Positions 46,735 to 57,071 of a stretch of 64,000 bases of DNA are shown piece after piece (the stretch's first letter is position 1; the number at the start of each line of letters is the position of its first letter). The notes beneath the pieces were generated by a model that saw only the letters and a program-made list of their open reading frames with translations, did no database searches and was not told the DNA's origin. Source of the DNA: Methylobacter sp. (GTDB lineage Bacteria > Pseudomonadota > Gammaproteobacteria > Methylococcales > Methylomonadaceae); contig JAQUOU010000006.1 of assembly GCA_028716975.1 (NCBI GenBank), positions 124,001-188,000 of the forward strand, written 5' to 3'. A program made the translations under genes and the position numbers.

Positions 46735-47202
46735 ATGAAGGAAAATATTCTTGTTCGCAAACCCAGTGATTTGACTATCACCTGGGCTCAAAAAATCGTA
46801 AATTCACACTCTTGCGATACGAAAGTTGCCAGGGTAGATATTGTTTCTATGGAGATCGGGACAACTACATGGATACGCGTCACTGTCGAGCACAACGGGC
46901 CGGAAACTTTGCCCCGGCACTGGTTCGTGAAACTTCCGTCCATGGCTTGGCGAGCCAGATTAATTACATCTTTGCCTCGGCTGCTCCATACGGAAGTGCG
47001 TTTTTATAAGAAAGTCGCTCAATCCATACCGATCAACCGGCCGGTCATTTTGGCGGCACAAAGCAAATTCGGGCGAGGTACCACACTGGTGCTGACGGAT
47101 GTAACGGAATTCGGCGCAAGTCCTGGCCATTCAAGCGATACACTGACTGCCGCGCAAGCAGCCCTGGTTATTGTGCAATTGGCTCATTTTCATTCCTCCT
47201 AA
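46735..47202 (+). pseudogene. N-terminal fragment of a kinase-like phosphotransferase
   Basis: 155 codons matching the N-lobe of ecdysteroid-kinase/aminoglycoside-phosphotransferase-like proteins (HWFVKLPS, LLHTEVRFYKKVA, TTLVLTDVTEFG, then VIVQLAHFHSS). The catalytic C-lobe (HGD and DW motifs) is absent because the frame ends where a 74-bp IS256-type end begins at 47182. So it is a truncated, presumably inactive gene. Confidence 0.75.
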
Positions 47203-47255
47203 AGGAATTTTACTATGCTGAAAATAAGCAGTTACACGAAATTATTTACACCCTC
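47182..47255 (-). mobile_element. IS256-type terminal fragment, copy 1
   Basis: 74 bp identical to 57060-57133. The outer end reads (minus strand) GAGGGTGTAAATAATTTCGT, the inverted-repeat style of IS256-family elements. Only the promoter-proximal end remains; the transposase body is missing on the left, where a kinase-like gene is abutted exactly at the microhomology GCTCATTTTCAT. Confidence 0.85.
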
Positions 47256-47705
47256 CCAAAAAGCGGCAATGATATCAGGCTCGTCAGGGACTCTGAGCTG
47301 GGAGCCGTCAATGGCGCAAAGCCTGAAGCCATGCCAGGTTTTGAGCCATTGACGGCTCCCAGCTCAGGATGGGCTGCGTAGTAGGCATTTACCGCTTGCC
47401 GGTTAAGGTCGATAAAAGCGGTGTGGGATAGCTGTTTGCGTGCTTGGCTTAGCGCGGATTTGGTGACCACTTGAGCGGGTGGGTTGTCGGGATTCGCTAG
47501 GTTAAAAAAGTTGTCCAATTCTTGCTGATAGGAACCTTTCGTCAAGTTCAGAAAGTAAGCGATCAGGGTTGGAAATGAGAGTTTGCGTGTTCGGGTGAAA
47601 CTATTTTCAGTGAGGCGGTGCTTTATTTTGAAGGTTTCGCTGGAAAGCGTTTTGTTAAGCAGATTGTAAATGTTTTCTAGCAGCGTGCGGTTCTATTTTT
47701 GTCAT
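47256..47705 (-). pseudogene. IS4-type transposase remnant
   Basis: Starting at an ATG (47705), a frame gives NIYNLLNKTL...KLSFPTLIAYFLNLTKGS, then NPPAQVVTKSALSQARKQ, typical of the N-half of an IS4-family transposase. At least two frameshifts are needed. The end reads WHGFRLCAIDGSQLRVP with the first catalytic aspartate (IDG). The rest was removed by the IS256-type end. A 23-bp perfect inverted repeat (47293-47315 and 47345-47367) duplicates the ATTGACGGCTCCCAGCTCAG segment upstream in inverted form. Confidence 0.7.
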
Positions 47706-48284
47706 TTTTGACTTCCTTTTTATCGTTTCAAAGTAGGGAAAATTATATCATATTCAATGATTTAGATCTTAACTTAATGACATTGGTATCAAACGGCTTT
47801 TAAGGTCATCCTGTTCAGAAAAAAAAGCAATGCTAAAACAAATTGCCACTATATCCCGTGAAACTTTAGAGCCTTTTGTTGATTAGCCCCCTGGTTGCGG
47901 CACTGCACCAATTAAAACAAAGCACGCCCTGCAAGTGTGCATCCCCGCCCCAAGCTCCCTTCATTATTTCCCCTGCGTCTAAAATCCAGCGACTCTGAAT
48001 GCCGTTGTTGGTACTTGTTAATGGCTGATAATTTATTAATTTAGACACAGTAGGTGACACCTATTGCCATCCACTAAGGGACAACAGCCGGTAGGCCATG
48101 AGCAATAGGGGTGGTGCATCCACACTCCGAGGCTCTTGATGGATGCGCTATGCTTATTCATCACAAGCCGCATCGTTCGAGCTATTTGATTTTCATTCAT
48201 AAGGATGAGCAAGTTCAATGAAATATTTTGGCACATAAATTGCGAAATATAAACTAGTGATCAATACTACCCCTTATTTCCCCT
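47706..48284. other. Intergenic region upstream of glgP, probable debris
   Basis: About 580 bases with two short overlapping minus-strand frames of no recognised family and weak codon structure. Presumably degenerate mobile DNA plus the glgP promoter. I see no RNA gene or repeat. Confidence 0.35.
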
Positions 48285-50813
48285 ATGAACTCACCCGTCA
48301 ATACCAAGAAAATAAATACTATTAATGAAGAGGTCCTCCTTGGTCTCTCCAAAGAATCGCTAAAAAGTGACTTTCTGGATAATCTGTTTTATGTGCAGGG
48401 AAAATTTCCCGCATTGGCAACGAAACATGATTATTATCTTGCCTTGGCTTATACAGTGCGGGATCTTTTGCTGCACCGCTGGATCAGTACTGCGGAAACC
48501 TATACCCGCCAAAAGGACCGGACTGTTGCTTATTTTTCCGCTGAGTTTCTGCTCGGACCGCATCTCGGCAACAATTTGCTCAACCTGGGGATCTCGGATC
48601 AGGTACGTCAGGCCATATCAGAGCTGGGGCTGATCTATGAGGAAGTATTGGGCCAAGAAGTAGAACCGGGGCTTGGCAACGGCGGCTTGGGAAGGTTGGC
48701 AGCCTGTTTTCTGGATTCCATGGCGACACTGGAAATTCCTTCGCTGGGTTATGGCATCCGCTATGAATTTGGTATTTTTACCCAGGAAATCGTCGATGGC
48801 TGGCAGGAAGAAAAGACTGACAAATGGCTGCGTTATGAAAACCCCTGGGATATTCAACGGCCGGAATGGGCGGTTGAAGTCAAACTGGGCGGACATACCG
48901 AAACTTATTCTGATGTCAATGAAACACTGCGAGTACGCTGGATACCGGGATTGACTATTATGGGAACGCCCTACGATACGCCTATTCTCGGTTACCACAA
49001 CAATACCGCTAACACCCTGCGCTTATGGAAGGCTGAAGCAGCTGAATCATTCGACCTTGGAGTCTTCAACCGCGGTGATTACTATGGCGCTGTTCAGAAA
49101 AAACTGGTCTCGGAGAATATCACCAAGATCCTTTACCCCAATGATGAGCAAATTGCAGGCAAGGAATTACGTCTGCGGCAACAGTATTTTTTCGTGTCCT
49201 GTTCTCTACAGGACATGATACGCATCATGAATGTGCAGAACATTCCGCTAACGAATTTCCATGAAAAATTTACCGTTCAGCTTAATGACACTCATCCTGC
49301 TGTCGCCATCGCTGAACTGATGCGGTTATTGATAGACGAACATTGTATGAGTTGGGACACAGCCTGGTCGATCACTGAAAAAACATTTGCCTATACTAAT
49401 CATACCCTGCTGCCGGAAGCGCTTGAACAATGGTCATTGAATCTTTTTGCGCGAATATTGCCAAGACATTTAGAGATTATCCTTGAAATTAACGCTCGCT
49501 TCCTGAATGAAGTGAGAATCCGGTTCCTCGGCGACTCAGAGCGGCTCGGTCGCTTATCCATAATCAACGAGTCAGGTGAACGCTTTGTACGCATGGCTCA
49601 TTTGGCCTGCGTCGGTAGTCACGCCATCAACGGCGTGGCCGCGCTGCACACCGAGTTGCTCAAACAAGACGTGCTGGCCGATTTTTATACACTGTGGCCC
49701 AATAAATTCAGCAATAAGACTAATGGCGTCACACCCAGGCGCTGGCTGGCGCTGAGCAACCCACGTCTTACCAAGCTTATATCAAAGCAGATAGGCGAAA
49801 GCTGGATAAAGGAGCTGAGTGAACTGAAGCAACTGGAGCCTTACGCCGAAGAATCATCATTTCGTTCCGAATGGCGATTCATTAAACGCTCTATCAAAGA
49901 GAATTTTGCTGCCTATCTGCGCCGTAGCACCGGCTATGTTATCGACCCACAGTCGTTATTCGAGGTTCAGGTGAAGCGAATCCACGAATACAAACGCCAG
50001 CATCTGAGTGTATTACACATCATCGCACTGTATCATCGCATCAAATCCGACCCGAGCAAGGATATCGTTCCCCGCACTTTCATTTTTGGCGGCAAGGCGG
50101 CGCCGGGCTATTACATGGCCAAGCTGATGATCAAACTCATCACATCGGTCGGCGAAGTGATAAACAGGGATCCGGCGCTCCGTGACTGTCTCAAGGTGGT
50201 TTTTCTACCCAATTTCAACGTCAGTACTGGTCAGAAGTTATACCCCGCAGCGGAACTCTCGGAGCAAATTTCAACCGCAGGCAAAGAGGCGTCCGGCACC
50301 GGTAACATGAAGTTCTGCATGAATGGAGCGCTGACTATCGGTACCTTGGACGGCGCTAACATCGAGATACGCGAAGAAGTGGGCGCAGAGAACTTCTTCC
50401 TGTTCGGTTTGACCGCAGCCGAGGTTCAGATATTCAAGTCGCAGGGTTACAATCCCATGGATGTCTATAATTCCAACCCTGAACTGAAAACAGTGATTGA
50501 CCTGATTGCCGACGGCTATTTCTCGGGCGGGGACCGGGAACTGTTCCGGCCTTTGGTTAACTCCCTGCTCTACGGTGATCCTTACATGCTGCTGGCGGAT
50601 TTCCAGTCCTTTGTTGATTGTCAAAGTCGGGTTAGCCAGGCTTACCTGAACAAGCAGCACTGGACGCGCATGTCGATTCTGAATGTCGCACGTAGCGGCA
50701 AGTTCTCCTCCGATCGGACAATAAAGGAATATGGCCAGGACATTTGGGAAGTAAAACCTGTCAAGATTGACTTGTTGTCTCAGGATGAGGTAAAAAAGAC
50801 CATGTTGGTCTGA
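48285..50813 (+). CDS. glgP: Glycogen phosphorylase
   Basis: 842 aa (family about 815-845). Conserved segments: AYFSAEFLLG, ENEPGLGNGGLGRLAAC-like PGLGNGGLGRLA, NDTHPA, KTNGVTPRRW, and the PLP lysine K676 in TGNMKFCMNGALTIGTLDG. It releases glucose-1-phosphate from glycogen. The next gene, a probable PEP carboxykinase, suggests a carbon-storage/gluconeogenic pair. Confidence 0.96.
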   Translation: MNSPVNTKKINTINEEVLLGLSKESLKSDFLDNLFYVQGKFPALATKHDYYLALAYTVRDLLLHRWISTAETYTRQKDRTVAYFSAEFLLGPHLGNNLLNLGISDQVRQAISELGLIYEEVLGQEVEPGLGNGGLGRLAACFLDSMATLEIPSLGYGIRYEFGIFTQEIVDGWQEEKTDKWLRYENPWDIQRPEWAVEVKLGGHTETYSDVNETLRVRWIPGLTIMGTPYDTPILGYHNNTANTLRLWKAEAAESFDLGVFNRGDYYGAVQKKLVSENITKILYPNDEQIAGKELRLRQQYFFVSCSLQDMIRIMNVQNIPLTNFHEKFTVQLNDTHPAVAIAELMRLLIDEHCMSWDTAWSITEKTFAYTNHTLLPEALEQWSLNLFARILPRHLEIILEINARFLNEVRIRFLGDSERLGRLSIINESGERFVRMAHLACVGSHAINGVAALHTELLKQDVLADFYTLWPNKFSNKTNGVTPRRWLALSNPRLTKLISKQIGESWIKELSELKQLEPYAEESSFRSEWRFIKRSIKENFAAYLRRSTGYVIDPQSLFEVQVKRIHEYKRQHLSVLHIIALYHRIKSDPSKDIVPRTFIFGGKAAPGYYMAKLMIKLITSVGEVINRDPALRDCLKVVFLPNFNVSTGQKLYPAAELSEQISTAGKEASGTGNMKFCMNGALTIGTLDGANIEIREEVGAENFFLFGLTAAEVQIFKSQGYNPMDVYNSNPELKTVIDLIADGYFSGGDRELFRPLVNSLLYGDPYMLLADFQSFVDCQSRVSQAYLNKQHWTRMSILNVARSGKFSSDRTIKEYGQDIWEVKPVKIDLLSQDEVKKTMLV

Positions 50814-50999
50814 ACGGCGATGGATTGCCCATCGTGATATTATCCGCCCTCATCACTTCGACAAATAGCTGTAATAATGTTTTTGAAAATTTATCCCGCA
50901 CTATTCGAGAGATCCTTCTATGAATTAGCGATGGCCGGGGCCCGAACAGTAATCTAAACTTACCCACAGTTCCGAGCCATTACTTGCTGGAGTCACATC

Positions 51000-53900
51000 A
51001 TGAATTCATCCAATATTCCGACCGGACTTAATTATGCTAATCAAAAACAACTGGAAGAACTACAACACATCAATCTGCGATTAGCCGCGCTGGGCCAACC
51101 TACTTGTGAAGTTGAAGGTAATCAGCAATATCTCAAGATTGCAGATAGTTTGTTGAAAAACTATTCCCAGCAACGTCGCCTCCTGGTCAAGTACCGTTGC
51201 CCGGCTGATCAACGCATTCAGGATTTTCTTAATGCTTACCTTCTTGATAATGGTGTAGACGCATCCATTCGTATACCGGGAGAGACTTTTGTACTGGAAC
51301 TTAAAGGTCTGGCCAGAGAACTGTCATTACCATTTCAGCACAATGAATTTCATTCTGCGTATATTGATTCTTACCGGATGAGGCAGGGAGTCTTGCATAA
51401 TCCACAAAATGACAGGCGCACAACCCACGGCGTATTTCATATTGTCGCTGGTGGCCTTCCTGTTCCGGCTGATAAGAACGAAGTGCCCGTAGCTGTTTAT
51501 GCGGAATTATTGCGCATCGCCCTGTCACCTCCGGATGATCTGTTATGTCTGCCTTTCACCAGCAGACAAGAGAATTCTGCGAAACTTTGGTTGTCTTTGT
51601 TACTGAGCCCCATCGTGGTTCCTGAAATTTCCGGCTTGAGCCCTAAGAAAACTATGGAAACCCGATTTTTTGCGCCAGGGGGTCTGGTCGCCAATCTGGA
51701 TTTTGTCGAATCTATTTTTGGTAACGCCGGCGACCCGTTTCTCCCTGAGAATGACGCCGCACTGGATATTGACCATTGGACAGGTCATACCGGCTGCATC
51801 ATTCTTGCGCCGCATCTGGTGGGATGTCGTAAACAGATCATCGGCCTGCCATCCTATAACGATGCCACCGAGCGTCAGCGCAAAGATGGTATGTGCTGGC
51901 AAAATGAGGAAGAGCCCTACAACGAGGGTAAACCGTTTAAACTCGTATGCCGCAATATGCAGGGCGTTATTGTCACGCTGATTGCCGATAACTATTTTGG
52001 TTACAGTAAAAAAGAAATCAAATCCCAGATCAGCTATTCCGCCAACCTGTTCGGAGGCTGTGAAGAGGAACATTCCGGTGGCGCGCTGGCATTTCCAAGA
52101 GCCATACTGGGGGAAATTTATTTGCCTCAGGGTGCCGACAGTAATGAACGTTATCCTTTCGACAAACTTTGCCAACTTTTAGGCCCTGCCATAGACTATC
52201 AAAATGAAGGCTATGCGATAGATAAAAAACATCCTACTATTATTTTTATTCCGGCTACGGCACAAATCAATATCCAGCAACAGCAAATAAGCTGGCTACG
52301 CAATAATCTAACATACACGATTAAGCTACTAATCAATCACACTTATGTTTATCCCAATGGCTTTAGAGTCCATATGGAGCGCCATCCGAATGCGCCCAGC
52401 TGGCGACTGGTCGGTACTCATCCCGAAGGCGCCTTTTGCCATAAACCCAGTACAGTATCAGGAGGCGGCAAGTCGGAAATTTCCAAATCAATTGCCGGCG
52501 CCATCATTTCCGGCGCTGTTTTTGTCGATCATTTTGATAAAGACATGGATAGGATTGCTGATATTTTTGAGCATGATTATTCCGGCCGGTTTCGGGACCC
52601 CGCACGTAACGGCATAGATCAACGCAGGCTGCTTAGCAATAAACGCACGCTAGGCTCCGTCATCAAACTACTCACACCTTCCATAACCGAGTATTCCGAT
52701 GACTATAACCATTGGCTGACGCAAATTCCCCAGCATATCTGGGCGTTGGTGCTAATGATAAAACGCTTTTACAAAGCGGAATGGGGCCCAAACTGGCGGG
52801 AACATTTTGCCGTCGACTTGGTAAATGGCTATCCAGGCAACGAATTGAAATATCATGGCCGCAAACTGATCGCCAGCTATCTGCGGGTAGGATTTGACAG
52901 TAATGGCGCCTGGCGTGTTTTTAAGTTAAGACAGGACTTTATAGCTTCGGCTAAAGTTCAGCTGGAAGATGATATAACCGCTTCCACTGTCGTGCCGGTA
53001 ACCACTCTTGCCGGGCTTAACCCCGACTATAAAAACCCGAGTGTTAAACTGGTCGATAATTGCGAACAAAGTTTTTTTCAGCGCCCCGATGACGCAGTCC
53101 ACCGGGGCGCGGATTTACAGACTGAACTCGATTTATCGGGTACAGACAATTTTATTTCCAATTTTCAACCACTCACCCCAAAAGATGCCCGCGAACTTAT
53201 GGAAGATGTCATTCACTTTGACGAATTCAGTAAGCCGATGCGCAACGTCATCAGTCAGGCAGCACAGGGCAAGGAAGGTGAATATTTTGTATCTTCAGCT
53301 CATCCACGTCTGGTCGATGGCAAACCCAGCCTTAATGTGCGTTATCTGCAACTCCGGCCTGATATTGTTAACCCGGTAATGCGCTATCTTGCAGAACTAT
53401 CAACGCGTCTGGCACGAGGCCTCAGAGCGGATCAAGCGGTTCATTTTCCGGTTAACGCGGTACTAACCGGACGCCGCAACAATCCGCGAGATGTTGCGGC
53501 AGGCATCAGGCCATTGGCCATTTATAATCCCATCCATTATCAAGAGCTACCGGAGCTGTTTATGGATTTCATTTGCAGCCTGACGGGTAAATCACCGTCG
53601 ACTACCGGCGCAGGTTCCGAAGGTGCGCTGACTAAAGGTCCGTTTAATGCCTTGTGTACCACTGCCGACCTGAATACCGCTCTGGTTTCTTTCATATTGT
53701 GTGGCTATGACGGCTATTCCACAGCGGCTGGCTATATCGGCTCTCAACGCCGGATAGACCATGATATCAGTCTGTTAATTCCTGAAATCTGGTCGCGCTT
53801 GCCGGTTTTACAGCGCGATCCTCAATATCTTATAGAACATGGACAACTGGAAAAACTGGAAGATTTTGAGTATCAGGGCCGGACGGTCCATGCCAGCAGA

Positions 53901-54455
53901 TTGGGTTATCGCATCACCGAACGATTTGTGCATACTAATTTTGGTAAAGTATTCGATTATCCAACGGCCGTATTTGATGAAGCCATGTTGAAACCGGAAA
54001 CTCAGGATCTGGCCAGTTTTGTTGATGGTATCGATAATGTTTATGAAGCGCAGCTACGGGTTGCCCAAATCTATCTTCAGGATGGATCAATCAATGACGC
54101 CTGCCCACCGCTAAAAGCGCTTATTCATATTATGGTCAATGGTGATTTTGAGGATAAAACCATCAATGATCCGGCTATTCGCATCATGTTTACGCGCGAT
54201 TACTTAATGCAAAGCGACTGGTACCACGAGCGGCTCAAGATTAAGCAGCAAAGAGACTGCATGCTTTGGCAACAACACGGCGATTATATTTTGCAACGTA
54301 TTAGTGAAACTGAGCAGACCGATCCTTTTAATCAGGAGTTGACTCATAAACTGGAAGCAGTTGAGCGGATGCTTGCCGAGGTCGCCCATCCGTCTTATCT
54401 TGAGAATTTAGAAGGCACTTTAGGTGCAGACTGGGTCCATCATTCGGCGAATTAA
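51000..54455 (+). CDS. Probable PPi-type phosphoenolpyruvate carboxykinase
   Basis: 1151 aa, a length and architecture that match the PPi-dependent PEPCK described from Entamoeba and Propionibacterium (about 1150 aa, distantly related to GTP-PEPCK). A P-loop-like GGGKSE lies at residues 488-493 in STVSGGGKSEISKS. Other conserved-looking patches are EEHSGGALAFPRA, TGAGSEGALTKGPFNA, GNELKYHGRKL and GYDGYSTAAGYIGSQRR. There is no signal peptide or membrane segment. It would interconvert oxaloacetate plus PPi with PEP, Pi and CO2. Type I methanotrophs use other PPi enzymes, so this is plausible. Assignment is from size and motif recall, not a database match. Confidence 0.55.
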   Translation: MNSSNIPTGLNYANQKQLEELQHINLRLAALGQPTCEVEGNQQYLKIADSLLKNYSQQRRLLVKYRCPADQRIQDFLNAYLLDNGVDASIRIPGETFVLELKGLARELSLPFQHNEFHSAYIDSYRMRQGVLHNPQNDRRTTHGVFHIVAGGLPVPADKNEVPVAVYAELLRIALSPPDDLLCLPFTSRQENSAKLWLSLLLSPIVVPEISGLSPKKTMETRFFAPGGLVANLDFVESIFGNAGDPFLPENDAALDIDHWTGHTGCIILAPHLVGCRKQIIGLPSYNDATERQRKDGMCWQNEEEPYNEGKPFKLVCRNMQGVIVTLIADNYFGYSKKEIKSQISYSANLFGGCEEEHSGGALAFPRAILGEIYLPQGADSNERYPFDKLCQLLGPAIDYQNEGYAIDKKHPTIIFIPATAQINIQQQQISWLRNNLTYTIKLLINHTYVYPNGFRVHMERHPNAPSWRLVGTHPEGAFCHKPSTVSGGGKSEISKSIAGAIISGAVFVDHFDKDMDRIADIFEHDYSGRFRDPARNGIDQRRLLSNKRTLGSVIKLLTPSITEYSDDYNHWLTQIPQHIWALVLMIKRFYKAEWGPNWREHFAVDLVNGYPGNELKYHGRKLIASYLRVGFDSNGAWRVFKLRQDFIASAKVQLEDDITASTVVPVTTLAGLNPDYKNPSVKLVDNCEQSFFQRPDDAVHRGADLQTELDLSGTDNFISNFQPLTPKDARELMEDVIHFDEFSKPMRNVISQAAQGKEGEYFVSSAHPRLVDGKPSLNVRYLQLRPDIVNPVMRYLAELSTRLARGLRADQAVHFPVNAVLTGRRNNPRDVAAGIRPLAIYNPIHYQELPELFMDFICSLTGKSPSTTGAGSEGALTKGPFNALCTTADLNTALVSFILCGYDGYSTAAGYIGSQRRIDHDISLLIPEIWSRLPVLQRDPQYLIEHGQLEKLEDFEYQGRTVHASRLGYRITERFVHTNFGKVFDYPTAVFDEAMLKPETQDLASFVDGIDNVYEAQLRVAQIYLQDGSINDACPPLKALIHIMVNGDFEDKTINDPAIRIMFTRDYLMQSDWYHERLKIKQQRDCMLWQQHGDYILQRISETEQTDPFNQELTHKLEAVERMLAEVAHPSYLENLEGTLGADWVHHSAN

Positions 54456-54469
54456 AAAAAATAACGAGA

Positions 54470-54734
54470 GGATACTGTTGGCGAATTGGTCGCACGATCT
54501 CAGGGGATAAGAGTTTAACCTGCCCCAGGTTATGGTGATTAGCCAGCGTCAATAGATCCGCCTTGTTTTTCTCTACATCCTGGTCCGCCGTGGATACCCT
54601 CAGATAACCGATAGTCTGTGTCATCACCTTACCAAAATACTTTTAAAATCATTAAGGGTAACGAAAACCCTAAAAACAGCATTTATAATAACCAAAATAA
54701 GATCAAAAACACAGTGGGATACTGTTGGCGAATG
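54470..54734. repeat. 17-bp direct repeats flanking a resolvase scrap
   Basis: GGATACTGTTGGCGAAT occurs at 54470-54486 and 54718-54734 in the same orientation, bracketing about 230 bases that contain the N-terminus of a serine recombinase. This could be a target duplication or a recombination scar just after the PEPCK-like gene. Confidence 0.7.
54516..54624 (-). pseudogene. Serine recombinase N-terminal fragment
   Basis: About 36 codons, MTQTIGYLRVSTADQDVEKN, with the catalytic-serine motif YLRVSTADQ of resolvase/invertase enzymes. Similarity ends at NHHNLGQV; the frame stays open further but no longer resembles the family. A dead 5' fragment. Confidence 0.75.
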
Positions 54735-54885
54735 GGTTTAGGCGGCCAGTGCCGCAAAGAGCGAGGTGCGGGTAGCCGCCAACCGCCTACCCAGCCTCTT
54801 CCAATGATAAATGAGTCTGAAGGATGCCTGGATTGCTAACGGTAGTGAGTCTGACAAACGCATAAATCTCGTTCATGATAGGAGA

Positions 54886-56429
54886 ATGAAACCAATCATG
54901 AACATAAACGACCTAACTACCCTAGAACATTTGGAACAGTTTTTAGCCGGCAGCTAGGCCGTTGCCTTTCTTGTCGCCAGTGGCAAGGAGGAGTGTTATC
55001 GAGGTATTCAGCGCACGCTGGTTAAATACCGATATGTTTACTGAATAAGCACTCAAAAGGCGTCGTGGTACGCTTTCTGATTAAAATTACCGGCTATTCA
55101 AGGCAACAGATTACACGCCTGGTTAAGCAATACCGTGACACCGGCGATTGAACGGCAACAACTTAACTTAAGGGCTTTGAGCGTCTGTATACGGCTGAAG
55201 ACAGCCGTCTGCTGGCTTCGCTGAATGAGCTGCACAACACCCCAAGCGGGCCCTGCTGCTAAAAAGCTGTGCGAGCGCGCTCATAAGCTCTTTAAGCAAA
55301 CGGAATATCAACGGTTAGCGGGTATCTCCGTCGCGCATTTGTACACTCTTAGAAAATCAACGTCTTATCTGCGGCAACGCTACACCTTTGAAAAAACCCG
55401 CCCCAAGGTCGCACTTATTGGCGAAAGAAAAAAGCCACGAGCTAATGGTCAACCCGGCTTTATTCGGATTGATACGGTTCATCAGGGCGATCAGGATAAG
55501 CAGAAAGGGGTCTACCACATCAATGCCGTTGATGAAGTCACGCAGTTTGAAGTCGTCTGTACCGTAGAGCGTATCAGTGAACCGTATTTAATGCCAGCTA
55601 TTGAACAACTTCCGGGCTGTTTTCCCTTTGTTATTTAAGGCTTCCCTTCGGATAATGACTCGGAAACCATTAACGACAAAGTGGCTGCGTTCCTGCAAAA
55701 ACTACTCATTGAATTTACCAAATCCCGTTCCAGACAAACCAATGACAATGCCTTGATCGAAAATCAATATCCATGCCCAAAGGACATGGTTTTGCATTAA
55801 CCCCCTATAAGGGGGCTTTAGTACATCTTTGTTATGAAACTTTAAGGAAGAAATTCAATTTTTTAAAATAATTAGGTGACTTGTCTTATAAATCTTCAAG
55901 TCTTTTATTGCTAATACACAACCGCAAAAACCGAAAAACATAATTGTTTCTTTGTGAATTAAAGATAGGTCTTGATCTTTAAGACAGGTTTTAGTATCCA
56001 AGTAATTCATAGGCATAGCCTTAGTGTTCCACGCCCACAGGACGTGGCTTTCTAAGTCTTAGTAAAAACGGTTCCGTAATCAGGAAGCTGTTTGGCTATG
56101 CCCATATCCCTCAGCGCTGGGCACCCTTAATCAATACATTCAATCACGATATCTTGTTTCCTTATATTAACTACCATCGCCCTTGTTTTTTCCCCAAGAC
56201 TATTACTGACAGTAAGGGCAAGGATAAGAAAATCTATCCTTATGACGGTATGATGACGCCTTATGACAAATTGAAAGCCATTGAAAACGCCAAAAACTAT
56301 TTGAAACCTGACATCACGCTTGAAATACTGGACAAGGTTGCACTTAATCAAACCGATGATCAGGCGGCTGAACAACTACAAAAAGAACGTACTAACTGTT
56401 TAGTTCCACAATTAAGTGGTTTGGATTAA
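54886..56429 (+). pseudogene. Integrase-type (DDE) transposase, multiply broken
   Basis: Reassembled from several frames: MNINDLTTLEHLEQFLAGS then a stop; HTH part; AKKLCERAHKLFKQTEYQRL; GFIRIDTVHQGDQDKQKGVY with the first catalytic aspartate; FVI, a stop, then GFPSDNDSE with the second; a 298-bp insertion; then NGSVIRKLFGYAHIPQRW and a C-terminal part ending at 56429. At least three stops or shifts occur. Family is the IS3/IS481-like integrase-core group. Confidence 0.85.
55763..56060. mobile_element. 298-bp hairpin-ended insertion (PATE/IS200-IS605-like)
   Basis: It interrupts the transposase pseudogene exactly between GATCGAA and AGTAAAAACGG, which rejoin in frame when it is removed. Each end carries a hairpin: CCATG-CCCAAAGGA-CATGG near the left and CCACG-CCCACAGGA-CGTGG near the right. 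Another hairpin, CCCCCTATAAGGGGG, is near the left. It has no gene and no target duplication. This fits a non-autonomous element mobilised by an IS200/IS605 TnpA. No such transposase is in the window. Confidence 0.65.
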
Positions 56430-56693
56430 TAGTAAAAATAGCTGGCATTGTCTTGTAAAAATCGAGTCTAGTCTCAAACGGCGAGATGCGTCCAATAGCC
56501 CGTAATTTGAGGTTAAAGTTATAGTTCAGTACCTAGGAGTCTGCCGGACAGGGCTCGGTATTCAGGTCATATCCAGCCGGATTTTTGGCGACTTTGATTC
56601 GCTTGGTTGATCGATTGTCGGAATCACATCGGGAAATGGCCTGTGGCTATCCCGGTTCTGCCGAGTCAGGATGGCTTCAGGTCATTTTCCCCG

Positions 56694-57071
56694 TTATCTC
56701 ACCGCCAGCACATGCATTCGCTTTAAATTGAAGGCCATGGTCACCAGTTTCCACTCGCCCGCTACCGCGTCAAGGCCTCTCAACGAGAATTGGCGAAAGC
56801 CCAGCACCTGTTCAATATCAAGTACTCCGTGATCGCCTTTAAGTGATTTGCTGCCATAGCCATTCCGACCGTTACCGGAATTATGCCCTGTAGGCGAATG
56901 CTTGGGGTAGCCCAGGTGAGCCTCCATTTCGGCATTAAGTGAGGCTTCTACGGTGATCTTGAGTAGCTCTCTGGTTAACGATGAGAGGTCGGCCTCCGAC
57001 TTAATGCCTCGTGCCAAATCCTGAATCGCTGATACTAAAACGGGGTCGTTGATGATGGTGCTCATTTTCAT
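56694..57071 (-). pseudogene. Chimeric transposase: IS256 N-terminus fused to an IS5/IS1182-type C-terminus
   Basis: 125 codons. Residues 1 to about 82 match an IS256 transposase N-terminus (MSTIINDPVLVSAIQDLARG, EMEAHLGYPKHSPTGHNSGN, then SKSLKGDHG). From about 83 the sequence becomes FRQFSLRGLDAVAGEWKLVT and ends MAFNLKRMHVLAVR, the tail of an unrelated transposase family. The catalytic DDE residues of both parents are lost. It was presumably created by an insertion or deletion joining two ISs. Confidence 0.78.

Noticed and set aside
47866-48236. Two overlapping minus-strand frames upstream of glgP
   Set aside because: Short, mutually overlapping, no recognised motif. Treated as probable mobile debris rather than genes.
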